DNA of 64,000 nt from Streptomyces sp. DvalAA-43 (GTDB lineage: Bacteria > Actinomycetota > Actinomycetes > Streptomycetales > Streptomycetaceae). The notes below the pieces were generated by a model, which worked only from the letters and a program-made list of their open reading frames with translations, had not been told where the DNA came from and did not search any database. This document shows, piece after piece, positions 16,581-25,553 of the stretch. Position numbers and translations under genes: made by a program. The number at the start of each line of letters is the position of its first letter. The first letter of the stretch is position 1. The DNA lies in assembly GCF_900091725.1 (NCBI RefSeq), contig NZ_FMBW01000044.1, forward strand, positions 62,001 to 126,000, written 5' to 3'.

Positions 16581-16651
16581 AGCGGGCGACGGGAATCGAA
16601 CCCGCGTAGCTAGTTTGGAAGACTAGGGCTCTACCATTGAGCTACGCCCGC
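16581..16651 (-). tRNA. tRNA-Gly (anticodon UCC)
   Basis: 71-nt cloverleaf on the minus strand. The acceptor stem is GCGGGCG/CGCCCGC, the D stem GCTC/GAGC, the anticodon stem CTAGT/ACTAG around loop CTTCCAA (anticodon TCC, reading GGA), and the T arm contains GTTCGATTC. CCA is not encoded. Confidence 0.97.
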
Positions 16652-16816
16652 ACAGCTGCACCGCAGGTCCGGGGGACCGGCGGCACGTGAAGCATCGTAG
16701 CGGGTCACGGGCGCTGCCCGCACACCCGATTGCGGCCACCGGTGTCGCGTTCGGTGCCGTCCGCGCAAAGCGGCCGGTGCACTGCCTGACGGCATGTACC
16801 CTACGTGTCGCACCGA

Positions 16817-16893
16817 CGGGGTGTGGCGCAGCTTGGTAGCGCGTCCGCTTTGGGAGCGGAAGGTCGTCGGTTCGAATCCGGCCACCCCGACCA
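16817..16893 (+). tRNA. tRNA-Pro (anticodon UGG), CCA encoded
   Basis: 74-nt cloverleaf plus encoded CCA at 16891-16893. The acceptor stem is CGGGGTG/CACCCCG, the D stem GCGC/GCGC, the anticodon stem TCCGC/GCGGA around TTTGGGA (anticodon TGG), and the T loop TTCGAAT. It is divergent from tRNA-Gly and upstream of tig. Confidence 0.97.
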
Positions 16894-16968
16894 CCGGCAA
16901 GACCAGGGATCATCCCCAGCAGGATCCCGGGACCACCCGCAAGATCGCAGACCACGGGCAAGATCGCA

Positions 16969-16999
16969 TTGTGGGAGTCCGACTCCTTGCCGTTACTAT
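16969..16999 (+). promoter_or_regulatory. Candidate housekeeping promoter for tig
   Basis: TTGTGG (16969-16974) and TACTAT (16994-16999) are separated by 19 bases, slightly long for a sigma-70-type promoter. Transcription from about 17006 would give a 100-nt leader. Confidence 0.4.
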
Positions 17000-17104
17000 G
17001 CAAAATGCGTGCCCGTGTGTCTGATGTACCGGGCTCGGTCCGCGAAGCCGCCTCCCGTGCGGCGGAGCAGAACCCCAAGAAGTCAGCCACAAGGAGACCG
17101 AACC

Positions 17105-18499
17105 GTGAAGAGCGCCGTGGAGACCCTGAACCCGACCCGGGTTCGGCTCAGCATCGAGGTGCCCTTCGAGGAGCTCAAGGACAGCCTCGACGCGGCGTAC
17201 AAGAAGATCAACCAGCAGGTCACGGTGAAGGGCTTCCGCAAGGGCAAGATCCCTGCCCGGGTCATCGACCAGCGCTTCGGCCGCGGTGCGGTGCTGGAGG
17301 AGGCCGTCAACGACGCGCTCCCGAAGTTCTACACCGAGGCCGTCAACGAGGGTGAGCTCAACGTCCTCGGCCAGCCGGAGGTCGACATCACGGAGCTGAA
17401 GGACGGCGAGCTGCTGTCCTTCACCGCCGAGGTCGACGTACGCCCCGAGATCGAGATCCCGGACTACTCCGGCATCGAGGTCACCGTCGACGCCCTCGAG
17501 GTCAGCGACGAGGACGTCGAGAAGGCCGTGGAGCAGCTCCGCGAGCGCTTCGCCTCCACCAACCCGGTCGAGCGCGCCGCCGCCGAGGGCGACGTCGTGA
17601 CGATCGACCTCGAGGCCAAGGTCGACGGCGAGGTCCTGGAGGACGGCGTGGCCGAGGGTGTCTCGTACACCATCGGTTCCGGAGAGCTCCTCGACGGCAT
17701 CGACGCCGCCGTCACCGGCCTGGAGGCGGGTGGCGAGGCCACCTTCACCTCCGAGCTGAAGGGCGGCTCCGCCGAGGGCAAGGAAGCGGAGGTCACCGTC
17801 AAGGTCGCCACCGTCGCCGCCCGTGAGCTCCCCGAGCTGGACGACGAGTTCGCCCAGATGGCGAGCGAGTTCGACACCCTCGACGAGCTGAAGGCGGACA
17901 GCCGCAAGCGCCTCGAGAACACCAAGCAGTACGACCAGGCCACCCAGGCCCAGGAGCGCGTCCTGGACGAGCTGCTCAAGCTCGCCGAGGTCCCGATCCC
18001 GGAGAAGCTGCTCGCGGACGAGGTCCAGACCCGCAAGCACAACCTGGAGCACCACCAGCTCGGCCAGATGGGTCTGACCCTCGACAAGTACCTGGAGATC
18101 CAGGGCAAGACGGCCGAGGAGTTCGACGCCGAGACGTCCGAGCAGGCGATCAAGGGCATCAAGACCCAGTTCATCCTGGACGAGATCGTCAACAAGGAGA
18201 AGCTGAACGTCAACCAGGAGGAGCTCACCGAGCACCTCATGCGGCGCGCCGCTTCCTCCGGCATGAGCCCCGACCAGTTCGCCCAGGCCGTCGTCGAGGG
18301 CGGCCAGGTGCCGATGCTCGTCGGCGAGGTCGCCCGCGGCAAGGCGCTGGCCGTGGTCGTCGAGGCCGCCAAGGTCGTCGACACCAAGGGTGAGCTCGTC
18401 GAGCTGGAGGACGACGAGGACGCGGCGGAGGAGGCCATCGAGGCCGTAGAGGCCGCCGAGGGCACCACCGAGGCCGCCGAGGAGAAGAACGAGGCCTGA
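17105..18499 (+). CDS. tig: Trigger factor, ribosome-associated chaperone and prolyl isomerase
   Basis: 464 residues, usual length. The N-terminal ribosome-binding domain carries the signature GFRKGKIPARVIDQRFG near residues 42-58, which docks on L23/L29 at the tunnel exit. The FKBP-type prolyl isomerase domain spans about 160-245 (EGDVVTIDLEAKVDGEVLED). The C-terminal chaperone arms follow. The protein ends in a strongly acidic tail rich in Glu, Asp and Ala (about 40 residues), common in actinobacterial homologues. GTG 17105 is chosen by the conserved N-terminus MKSAVETLNPTRVRLSIEVP, with AAGGAG ten bases upstream. It is followed by an 18-bp perfect terminator and then clpP1P2-clpX, the common bacterial order. 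Confidence 0.97.
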   Translation: MKSAVETLNPTRVRLSIEVPFEELKDSLDAAYKKINQQVTVKGFRKGKIPARVIDQRFGRGAVLEEAVNDALPKFYTEAVNEGELNVLGQPEVDITELKDGELLSFTAEVDVRPEIEIPDYSGIEVTVDALEVSDEDVEKAVEQLRERFASTNPVERAAAEGDVVTIDLEAKVDGEVLEDGVAEGVSYTIGSGELLDGIDAAVTGLEAGGEATFTSELKGGSAEGKEAEVTVKVATVAARELPELDDEFAQMASEFDTLDELKADSRKRLENTKQYDQATQAQERVLDELLKLAEVPIPEKLLADEVQTRKHNLEHHQLGQMGLTLDKYLEIQGKTAEEFDAETSEQAIKGIKTQFILDEIVNKEKLNVNQEELTEHLMRRAASSGMSPDQFAQAVVEGGQVPMLVGEVARGKALAVVVEAAKVVDTKGELVELEDDEDAAEEAIEAVEAAEGTTEAAEEKNEA

Positions 18500-18517
18500 G
18501 CCTCGCGCTGAACCCGA

Positions 18518-18557
18518 ACGACGGGCTCCGGACGCCGCTGCGTCCGGAGCCCGTCGT
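18518..18557 (+). terminator. tig terminator
   Basis: Perfect 18-bp stem: ACGACGGGCTCCGGACGC (18518-18535) against its exact complement at 18540-18557, with a 4-base loop CGCT. No U-tract, as usual in Streptomyces. Confidence 0.85.
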
Positions 18558-18602
18558 CGTATGGCGTACGGTGCCCCACAACCCTTGTGCCCACTGCGGA
18601 GC

Positions 18603-18619
18603 TTGCGCTCCGAGCGAAC
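18603..18619 (+). promoter_or_regulatory. Candidate ClgR-binding site upstream of clpP1
   Basis: TTGCGCT-CCG-AGCGAAC is a near-perfect dyad of the GTTCGC/GCGAAC type bound by ClgR, the activator of clpP1P2 in Streptomyces lividans and other actinobacteria. It lies about 135-150 bases before clpP1, a position compatible with activation of a promoter in 18625-18700. The assignment rests on motif resemblance and known biology of this operon. Confidence 0.65.
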
Positions 18620-18752
18620 AGTTGCGGAAGCGGGATGGCGTTGTCCTACCTGCGCGTTAGGGTCCATGAATAGGAAGGGCAGGGGAGCCCCCGCCCACCC
18701 GGTACGAAGACGCTGAGACGGCCGGAGCCGTCAGAGACGAGCAGGTGGATAC

Positions 18753-19370
18753 GTGACGAATCTGATGCCCTACGCCGCCGGAGAGCCGTCCCTCGGTGGA
18801 GGCCTCGGTGACCAGGTCTACAGCCGGCTGCTCGGCGAGCGCATCATCTTCCTCGGCCAGCAGGTCGACGATGAGATCGCCAACAAGATCACCGCGCAGC
18901 TGCTCCTCCTTGCCGCCGAGCCGGACAAGGACATCTACCTCTACATCAACAGCCCCGGCGGCTCGGTGACGGCCGGCATGGCGGTCTACGACACCATGCA
19001 GTACATCCCGAACGACGTGGTCACCATCGGTATGGGCATGGCGGCCTCGATGGGCCAGTTCCTGCTCACCGGCGGCACCGCGGGCAAGCGCTTCGCGCTC
19101 CCGAACACCGACATCCTCATGCACCAGGGTTCGGCCGGCATCGGCGGTACGGCCTCGGACATCAAGATCCAGGCCCAGTACCTGCTGCGCACCAAGCAGC
19201 GGATGGCGGAGATCACCGCCCGCCACTCCGGCCAGACCGTCGAGACGATCATCCGCGACGGCGACCGCGACCGCTGGTACACCGCGGAGGAGGCCAAGGA
19301 GTACGGCCTCATCGACGAGATCATCACGATCGCATCGGGCGTTCCGGGCGGCGGCGGCACCGGCGCCTGA
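18753..19370 (+). CDS. clpP1: ATP-dependent Clp protease proteolytic subunit ClpP1
   Basis: 205-residue serine protease subunit forming heptameric rings that, with ClpP2, make the ClpP1P2 barrel fed by ClpX or ClpC. The catalytic serine is in GMGMAASMGQFLL, the histidine in LMHQGS, the aspartate in YGLIDEI. IYLYINSPGGSVTAGMAVYD is the core family motif. GTG 18753 gives MTNLMPYAAGE, with GCAGGTGG before it; an internal ATG at codon 5 is possible. clpP2 follows 95 bases later, in one operon. A probable ClgR site upstream matches the known stress control of this operon. Confidence 0.96.
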   Translation: MTNLMPYAAGEPSLGGGLGDQVYSRLLGERIIFLGQQVDDEIANKITAQLLLLAAEPDKDIYLYINSPGGSVTAGMAVYDTMQYIPNDVVTIGMGMAASMGQFLLTGGTAGKRFALPNTDILMHQGSAGIGGTASDIKIQAQYLLRTKQRMAEITARHSGQTVETIIRDGDRDRWYTAEEAKEYGLIDEIITIASGVPGGGGTGA

Positions 19371-19465
19371 TCCGGTACCCACCGGATCCGGCCCCACCGC
19401 CCCGCGCACCTCTCGTACGCCGAGACACCCAGCCACAGAACGCCACCAGGATGGTGAACACCCAT

Positions 19466-20131
19466 ATGAACAACTTCTCCGGCGCCTCCGCGAGCGGCCT
19501 CTACACCGGCCCGCAGGTGGACAACCGCTACATCGTGCCGCGCTTCGTGGAGCGCACCTCGCAGGGCGTGCGTGAGTACGACCCGTACGCGAAGCTCTTC
19601 GAGGAGCGCGTGATCTTCCTCGGCGTACAGATCGACGACGCCTCCGCCAACGACGTCATGGCGCAGCTGCTGTGCCTGGAGTCGATGGACCCGGACCGGG
19701 ACATCTCGATCTACATCAACAGCCCCGGCGGCTCGTTCACCGCGCTCACCGCGATCTACGACACGATGCAGTTCGTGAAGCCGGACATCCAGACGGTCTG
19801 CATGGGCCAGGCGGCCTCCGCCGCGGCCGTGCTGCTCGCCGCCGGTACGCCCGGCAAGCGGATGGCGCTGCCCAACGCCCGGGTGCTGATCCACCAGCCG
19901 TCCTCGCAGACCGGCCGTGAGCAGCTCTCCGACCTGGAGATCGCGGCCAACGAGATCCTGCGGATGCGCACCCAGCTGGAGGAGATGCTGGCCAAGCACT
20001 CCACCACGCCGATCGAGAAGATCCGCGACGACATCGAGCGCGACAAGATCCTGACCGCCGAGGACGCCCTCGCCTACGGTCTCGTCGACCAGATCGTGTC
20101 GACCCGCAAGCAGGCGGCCACGGCCGCCTGA
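19466..20131 (+). CDS. clpP2: ATP-dependent Clp protease proteolytic subunit ClpP2
   Basis: 221 residues from ATG 19466 (MNNFSGASASGLYTG). Catalytic serine in CMGQAASAAAVLLAAG, histidine in VLIHQPS, aspartate in YGLVDQIVS; core motif ISIYINSPGGSFTALTAIYD. Compared with ClpP1 it has a longer N-terminal propeptide-like segment (GLYTGPQVDNRYIVPRFVE), likely processed before assembly. GGTGA eight bases before 19466 supports this start; ATG 19451 would add five residues. It forms the mixed ClpP1P2 tetradecamer. A long hairpin after the stop separates it from clpX. Confidence 0.96.
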   Translation: MNNFSGASASGLYTGPQVDNRYIVPRFVERTSQGVREYDPYAKLFEERVIFLGVQIDDASANDVMAQLLCLESMDPDRDISIYINSPGGSFTALTAIYDTMQFVKPDIQTVCMGQAASAAAVLLAAGTPGKRMALPNARVLIHQPSSQTGREQLSDLEIAANEILRMRTQLEEMLAKHSTTPIEKIRDDIERDKILTAEDALAYGLVDQIVSTRKQAATAA

Positions 20132-20143
20132 CGTCGGCCTTCG

Positions 20144-20197
20144 CCCCTTGGCACGGCGGGTTCGCACCGCATCGGCGGTGTGAACCGTGCCAAGGGG
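20144..20197 (+). terminator. Long hairpin between clpP2 and clpX
   Basis: Outer stem CCCCTTGGCACGG (20144-20156) and CCGTGCCAAGGGG (20185-20197) is perfect over 13 bp. An inner arm GGTTCGCACCGC/GCGGTGTGAACC extends it with one mismatch. It should end the clpP1P2 transcript, so clpX likely has its own promoter. Confidence 0.85.
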
Positions 20198-20288
20198 GGC
20201 CCGAACGGGGGCCAAGGCAAGGTACCGTCGGATAGAGGCACCAGGAGCCGCTGAACCAAGCTGCTCCCAGGCGAAGGGGAAGCACCTC

Positions 20289-21587
<1,299 letters not shown>

Positions 21588-21603
21588 CGGCAGACGCACA
21601 CAG

Positions 21604-21649
21604 ACGGAAGGGGCGCCCGGCCAGGTGAACTGGCGGGCGCCCCTTCCGT
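21604..21649. terminator. Bidirectional terminator between clpX and the convergent membrane-protein gene
   Basis: ACGGAAGGGGCGCCCG at 21604 pairs with its exact complement ending at 21649, with CCAG/CTGG extending the stem after one bulged base and a small loop. Confidence 0.85.
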
Positions 21650-21661
21650 GTTGCGGTGCGG

Positions 21662-22705
21662 TCAGATCTTGGTGCGGGAGGTGTTGTAGAGCTTGGCGGC
21701 CAGGGCGGCCACATCGTCCTGGGGCATGCCCTTGCCGGCCATGGCCTGACCGAGGTCGATACCGATGACCACGCCGACCGTGCTGTAGTCGGCCCACACG
21801 CAGATGGGCGCGGTGAATTCCTTGGGCCCCGCCCCCTGCACGTTTCCGTCGCCCTTGCTGTTGACGGCCTTGATGTCCTGGCACTTCATCAGTGCTCCGT
21901 CGAACCCGGCCGGCTTCACCGCCTTGGGGCTGCCCACGAGGGAGTAGTCCACGCCTTCGTTGGACTTCTTCATGTTCTTCTCGGTGTCCGAGAAGGAGCT
22001 GTCGATGATCTTCGCGGGATCGGTGACCTCGCCCCAGAAGCCCTGGAGGGTCACGGTCTTCATGCTGAGCTGGTTCTCCTGGGAACCCGACATGTAAGAG
22101 GCCCCCGCCTGCTGGGGGTTCTTGAAGCCGAGCCCTTCGAGCTGCGTCTTCTGCGAGCCGGTCGCCGGACCGGACGGTTCCTGCGCCGCGGTGCTGTTCT
22201 TCTTGTAGCCGTCCAGCGTCGCAGCCGGCGTCAGCTTGTACCCCTTGGTGGAGTCCGCCACGTCGCTGTTGCTGGCACCGCCCGAGGTCAGGAAGTACAC
22301 CCCGCCCCCGATGACCGCCAGCGCCACGATGACGCCGCCGATGATCAGGCCGGTCTTCTTCTTCGGCTCGGCCGGGGGCATCGCGCCGTAGGGCGGCTGG
22401 CCGCCGTACGGGGGAGTGGGGGGCTGCTGGCCGTACGGGCCGGGCTGCTGGGCCTGGGGGTAGCCGTAGCCCGGCTGGGGCTGCTGCTGGGGCGGGACAC
22501 CCTGGGGGGCCTGCTGGGGGTAGCCGTAACCGGGCTGGCCCTGCGGGGGCTGCTGACCGTACGGGCCCGGCTGCTGGCCGTACGGTCCGGGCTGGCCCTG
22601 GGGCTGCTGGCCGTACGGCGGCTGGCCCTGGGGCGGGCCACCGTAGGGTCCGGGCTGGCCCTGGGGCGGCTGGCCGCCGTACGGGCCCGGCTGGTTGTAG
22701 CTCAT
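21662..22705 (-). CDS. Single-pass membrane protein with Gln-Pro-Gly-Tyr-rich N-terminus
   Basis: 347 residues from ATG 22705, where AGGGGA lies eight bases upstream. Residues 1 to about 125 are disordered and built from QPGPYGQQP-like repeats. KKKTGLIIGGVIVALAVIGGG then gives one membrane helix at about 130-150. The C-terminal 190 residues lie outside the membrane, with two cysteines (LMKCQDIKAV and APICVWAD) that could form a disulfide. The plan, a cytosolic proline-rich tail and an extracellular domain, is common among Streptomyces hypothetical proteins. No function is recognised. It is convergent with clpX and divergent from valS. Confidence 0.8.
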   Translation of the reverse strand: MSYNQPGPYGGQPPQGQPGPYGGPPQGQPPYGQQPQGQPGPYGQQPGPYGQQPPQGQPGYGYPQQAPQGVPPQQQPQPGYGYPQAQQPGPYGQQPPTPPYGGQPPYGAMPPAEPKKKTGLIIGGVIVALAVIGGGVYFLTSGGASNSDVADSTKGYKLTPAATLDGYKKNSTAAQEPSGPATGSQKTQLEGLGFKNPQQAGASYMSGSQENQLSMKTVTLQGFWGEVTDPAKIIDSSFSDTEKNMKKSNEGVDYSLVGSPKAVKPAGFDGALMKCQDIKAVNSKGDGNVQGAGPKEFTAPICVWADYSTVGVVIGIDLGQAMAGKGMPQDDVAALAAKLYNTSRTKI

Positions 22706-22845
22706 CTGCGGTGTCCCCTGTTCGGAAAAGCTCATCGGAATGCTTATGCGTTCCGAACATCCTGGCGGAAGGTCCACCCGCGTGGAGCACCGGGAGGCAC
22801 ACCGTTACCGAACAATCCCGTTTCAGCGCACGACTGTGACGGCCC

Positions 22846-22858
22846 TAAACTGTCCCCC
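22846..22858 (+). promoter_or_regulatory. Minus-10 element placing the valS transcript start at its GTG
   Basis: TAAACT (22846-22851) is followed by seven bases and then the GTG start. No Shine-Dalgarno is present, so valS is probably transcribed as a leaderless mRNA. Confidence 0.55.
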
Positions 22859-25480
22859 GTGACCGAGAACTCTCAGCAGACGCCAGCCAGCAACCCCGAA
22901 CTGCCGACCCAGTACACACCGGCCGAGGTAGAGGGGAAGCTGTATGAGCGCTGGGTAGAGCGGGGTTACTTCGAGGCCGACGAGCACAGCGAGAAGCCGC
23001 CGTACTCCATCGTCATCCCGCCGCCGAACGTCACGGGCAGCCTGCACCTCGGGCACGCCTTCGAGCACACGCTGATCGACGCCCTGGTCCGCCGCAAGCG
23101 CATGCAGGGCTTCGAGGCGCTCTACCAGCCCGGCATGGACCACGCCGGCATCGCCACCCAGAACGTCGTCGAGCGCGAGCTCGGCAAGGAGGGCAAGTCC
23201 CGCCACGACCTGGGCCGCGAGGCCTTCGTCGAGCGCGTCTGGAAGTGGAAGAACGAGTCCGGCGGCCAGATCTCCGGCCAGATGCGCCGGCTCGGCGAGG
23301 GCGTCGCCTGGTCCCGTGAGCGCTTCACCATGGACGAGGGCCTGTCCACCGCCGTCCAGACCATCTTCAAGCGGATGTACGACGACGGTCTGATCTACCG
23401 CGCCGAGCGCATCATCAACTGGTGCCCGCGCTGTCTGACCGCGATCTCGGACATCGAGGTCGAGTACCAGGACGACGACGGCGAGCTCGTCTCCATGACG
23501 TACGGGGAGGGCGACGAGACCATCGTCGTCGCGACGACCCGCGCCGAGACGATGCTCGGTGACACGGCCGTCGCCGTCCACCCCGACGACGAGCGCTACC
23601 GGCACCTCGTCGGCCGGCAGATCAAGCTGCCGCTGACCGACCGCACGATTCCCGTCGTCGCCGACCACCACGTCGACCCGGAGTTCGGCACCGGCGCCGT
23701 GAAGGTCACGCCCGCCCACGACCCCAACGACTTCGAGATCGGCAAGCGCCACGACCTGCCGTTCCTCACGGTCATGGACGAGCGCGCGGTCATCACCGTC
23801 CCCGGCCCGTTCGAGGGGCTGGACCGGCTGGAGGCCCGTTCCGCGATCGTCGCCGCCCTGCGCGCCGAGGGCCGGATCGTCGCCGAGAAACGTCCGTACG
23901 TCCACTCCGTCGGTCACTGCTCGCGCTGCAAGACCACCATCGAGCCGCGCCTCTCCCTCCAGTGGTGGGTCAAGGTCGCCCCGCTCGCCAAGGCGGCCGG
24001 TGACGCCGTCCGCGACGGCAAGGTCAAGATCCACCCCCAGGAGATGGAGAAGCGGTACTTCGACTGGGTCGACAACCTCCACGACTGGACGATCTCGCGC
24101 CAGCTCTGGTGGGGCCACCGCATCCCCGTCTGGTACGGCCCGAACGGCGAGGTCGTCTGCGTCGGACCGGACGACGAGGCCCCCACCGGCGAGGGCTGGA
24201 CGCAGGACAGCGACGTCCTGGACACCTGGTTCTCCTCCGGCCTGTGGCCGTTCTCCACGCTCGGCTGGCCCGAACAGACCGACAGCCTCGCGAAGTTCTA
24301 CCCGAACTCCGTCCTGGTCACCGGCTACGACATCCTCTTCTTCTGGGTCGCCCGGATGATGATGTTCGGCCTGTACGTCAACGACGGCGTCCCGCCCTTC
24401 GAGACGATCGTCCTGCACGGCATGGTCCGCGACGAGCACGGCAAGAAGATGTCGAAGTCCTTCGGCAATGTCGTCAACCCGCTGGACTGGATGGACAAGT
24501 ACGGCTCCGACGCGCTCCGCTTCACCCTGGCGCGCGGTGCCAACCCCGGCGTCGACGTCCCGATCGGCGAGGAGTGGGTCCAGGGCTCCGCCAAGTTCTC
24601 CAACAAGATCTGGAACGCCACCCGTTTCGCCCTGATGAACGGCGCGACGATCGAGGGCGAGCTGCCGTCCGCCGACGAGATGTCGGTGACCGACCGCTGG
24701 ATCCTGTCCCGCCTCAACAAGACCGTCGCCGAAGTCGACGCGTACTACGACGACTTCCAGTTCTCCAAGCTCAGCGAGGCGCTGCGGCACTTCGCCTGGG
24801 ACGAGGTCTTCGACTGGTACGTCGAGCTGTCCAAGACCACGTTCTTCGGCGGCGGCCGCCCGGCCGAGGTCTCGGGCCGGGTCCTGGGCGAGGTCCTCGA
24901 CGTGATGCTGCGGCTGCTCCACCCGGTCGTCCCGTTCGTCACGGAGACGCTCTGGACGGCCCTCACCGGCCGGGAGTCCGTCGTCATCGCCGACTGGCCG
25001 AAGGACTCCGGCTTCCGCGACGACGCGGCCGAGCGGGAGATCGAGCTCGTCCAGCAGGTCGTCACCGAGGTCCGCCGGTTCCGCTCCGACCAGGGTCTGC
25101 AGCCCGGCCAGAAGGTCCCGGCCCAGCTCACCCTGACCGGCACGCCGCTCGCCCCGCACGAGGCGGCCATCCGCCAGCTGCTGCGGCTCCAGCCCGCCGA
25201 GGAGGGCTTCCACGCCACCGCGTCGCTGCCCGTCGCGGGGGCCACGGTCGCCCTCGACCTCTCCGGCACCATCGACGTCGAGGCCGAGCGCAAGCGCCTG
25301 ACGAAGGACCTGGGCGCCGCGGAGAAGGAGAAGGCCCAGGCGGTCGGCAAGCTCTCCAACGAGGCGTTCCTCGGCAAGGCCCCGGACAACGTGGTCGACA
25401 AGATCCGCGGCCGGCTCGCCAAGGCCGAGGCCGACATCGAGCGGATCTCCGGTCAGCTGGCGAACCTGCCGCAGAGCTGA
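22859..25480 (+). CDS. valS: Valyl-tRNA synthetase
   Basis: 873-residue class I synthetase charging tRNA-Val. The HIGH motif lies in PPPNVTGSLHLGHAF near residue 55-70. The editing domain follows (VATTRAETMLGDTAVAVHP, VKVTPAHDPNDFEIG). The KMSKS loop appears as GKKMSKSFGNV near residue 530. The anticodon-binding domain is alpha-helical, and the C-terminal coiled coil (LDLSGTIDVEAERKRLTKDL onward) is the tRNA-binding arm typical of ValRS. A zinc-type cluster CPRC is present after NWC. GTG 22859 follows a TAAACT box by seven bases, indicating a leaderless transcript. It ends in a hairpin shared with the convergent glycosyltransferase gene. Confidence 0.97.
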   Translation: MTENSQQTPASNPELPTQYTPAEVEGKLYERWVERGYFEADEHSEKPPYSIVIPPPNVTGSLHLGHAFEHTLIDALVRRKRMQGFEALYQPGMDHAGIATQNVVERELGKEGKSRHDLGREAFVERVWKWKNESGGQISGQMRRLGEGVAWSRERFTMDEGLSTAVQTIFKRMYDDGLIYRAERIINWCPRCLTAISDIEVEYQDDDGELVSMTYGEGDETIVVATTRAETMLGDTAVAVHPDDERYRHLVGRQIKLPLTDRTIPVVADHHVDPEFGTGAVKVTPAHDPNDFEIGKRHDLPFLTVMDERAVITVPGPFEGLDRLEARSAIVAALRAEGRIVAEKRPYVHSVGHCSRCKTTIEPRLSLQWWVKVAPLAKAAGDAVRDGKVKIHPQEMEKRYFDWVDNLHDWTISRQLWWGHRIPVWYGPNGEVVCVGPDDEAPTGEGWTQDSDVLDTWFSSGLWPFSTLGWPEQTDSLAKFYPNSVLVTGYDILFFWVARMMMFGLYVNDGVPPFETIVLHGMVRDEHGKKMSKSFGNVVNPLDWMDKYGSDALRFTLARGANPGVDVPIGEEWVQGSAKFSNKIWNATRFALMNGATIEGELPSADEMSVTDRWILSRLNKTVAEVDAYYDDFQFSKLSEALRHFAWDEVFDWYVELSKTTFFGGGRPAEVSGRVLGEVLDVMLRLLHPVVPFVTETLWTALTGRESVVIADWPKDSGFRDDAAEREIELVQQVVTEVRRFRSDQGLQPGQKVPAQLTLTGTPLAPHEAAIRQLLRLQPAEEGFHATASLPVAGATVALDLSGTIDVEAERKRLTKDLGAAEKEKAQAVGKLSNEAFLGKAPDNVVDKIRGRLAKAEADIERISGQLANLPQS

Positions 25481-25494
25481 TCACCTGAGCACGG

Positions 25495-25532
25495 AGCCCC
25501 CGTACCCCTGACCGACCAGGGGTGCGGGGGCT
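25495..25532. terminator. Bidirectional terminator after valS
   Basis: AGCCCCCGTACCCCT (25495-25509) pairs with AGGGGTGCGGGGGCT (25518-25532), one G-U pair in 15, with an 8-base loop. It separates valS from the convergent glycosyltransferase. Confidence 0.85.
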
Positions 25533-25553
25533 TCGCCCGTTTCCGCGTACGGG

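Noticed and set aside
16581..16893. Integration site remnants at the two tRNA genes
   Set aside because: No integrase, no repeated tRNA 3' end and no foreign-looking DNA were found nearby.
16910..18667. Long open frame (585 codons) opposite the trigger factor gene
   Set aside because: Antisense shadow produced by GC bias; its product is low-complexity Leu/Asp/Val repeats mirroring tig codons, with no motif or ribosome site.
22706..22858. T-box riboswitch before valS
   Set aside because: The gap is short, contains no AGGGUGGnACCGCG-type core or specifier stem, and the transcript appears leaderless.
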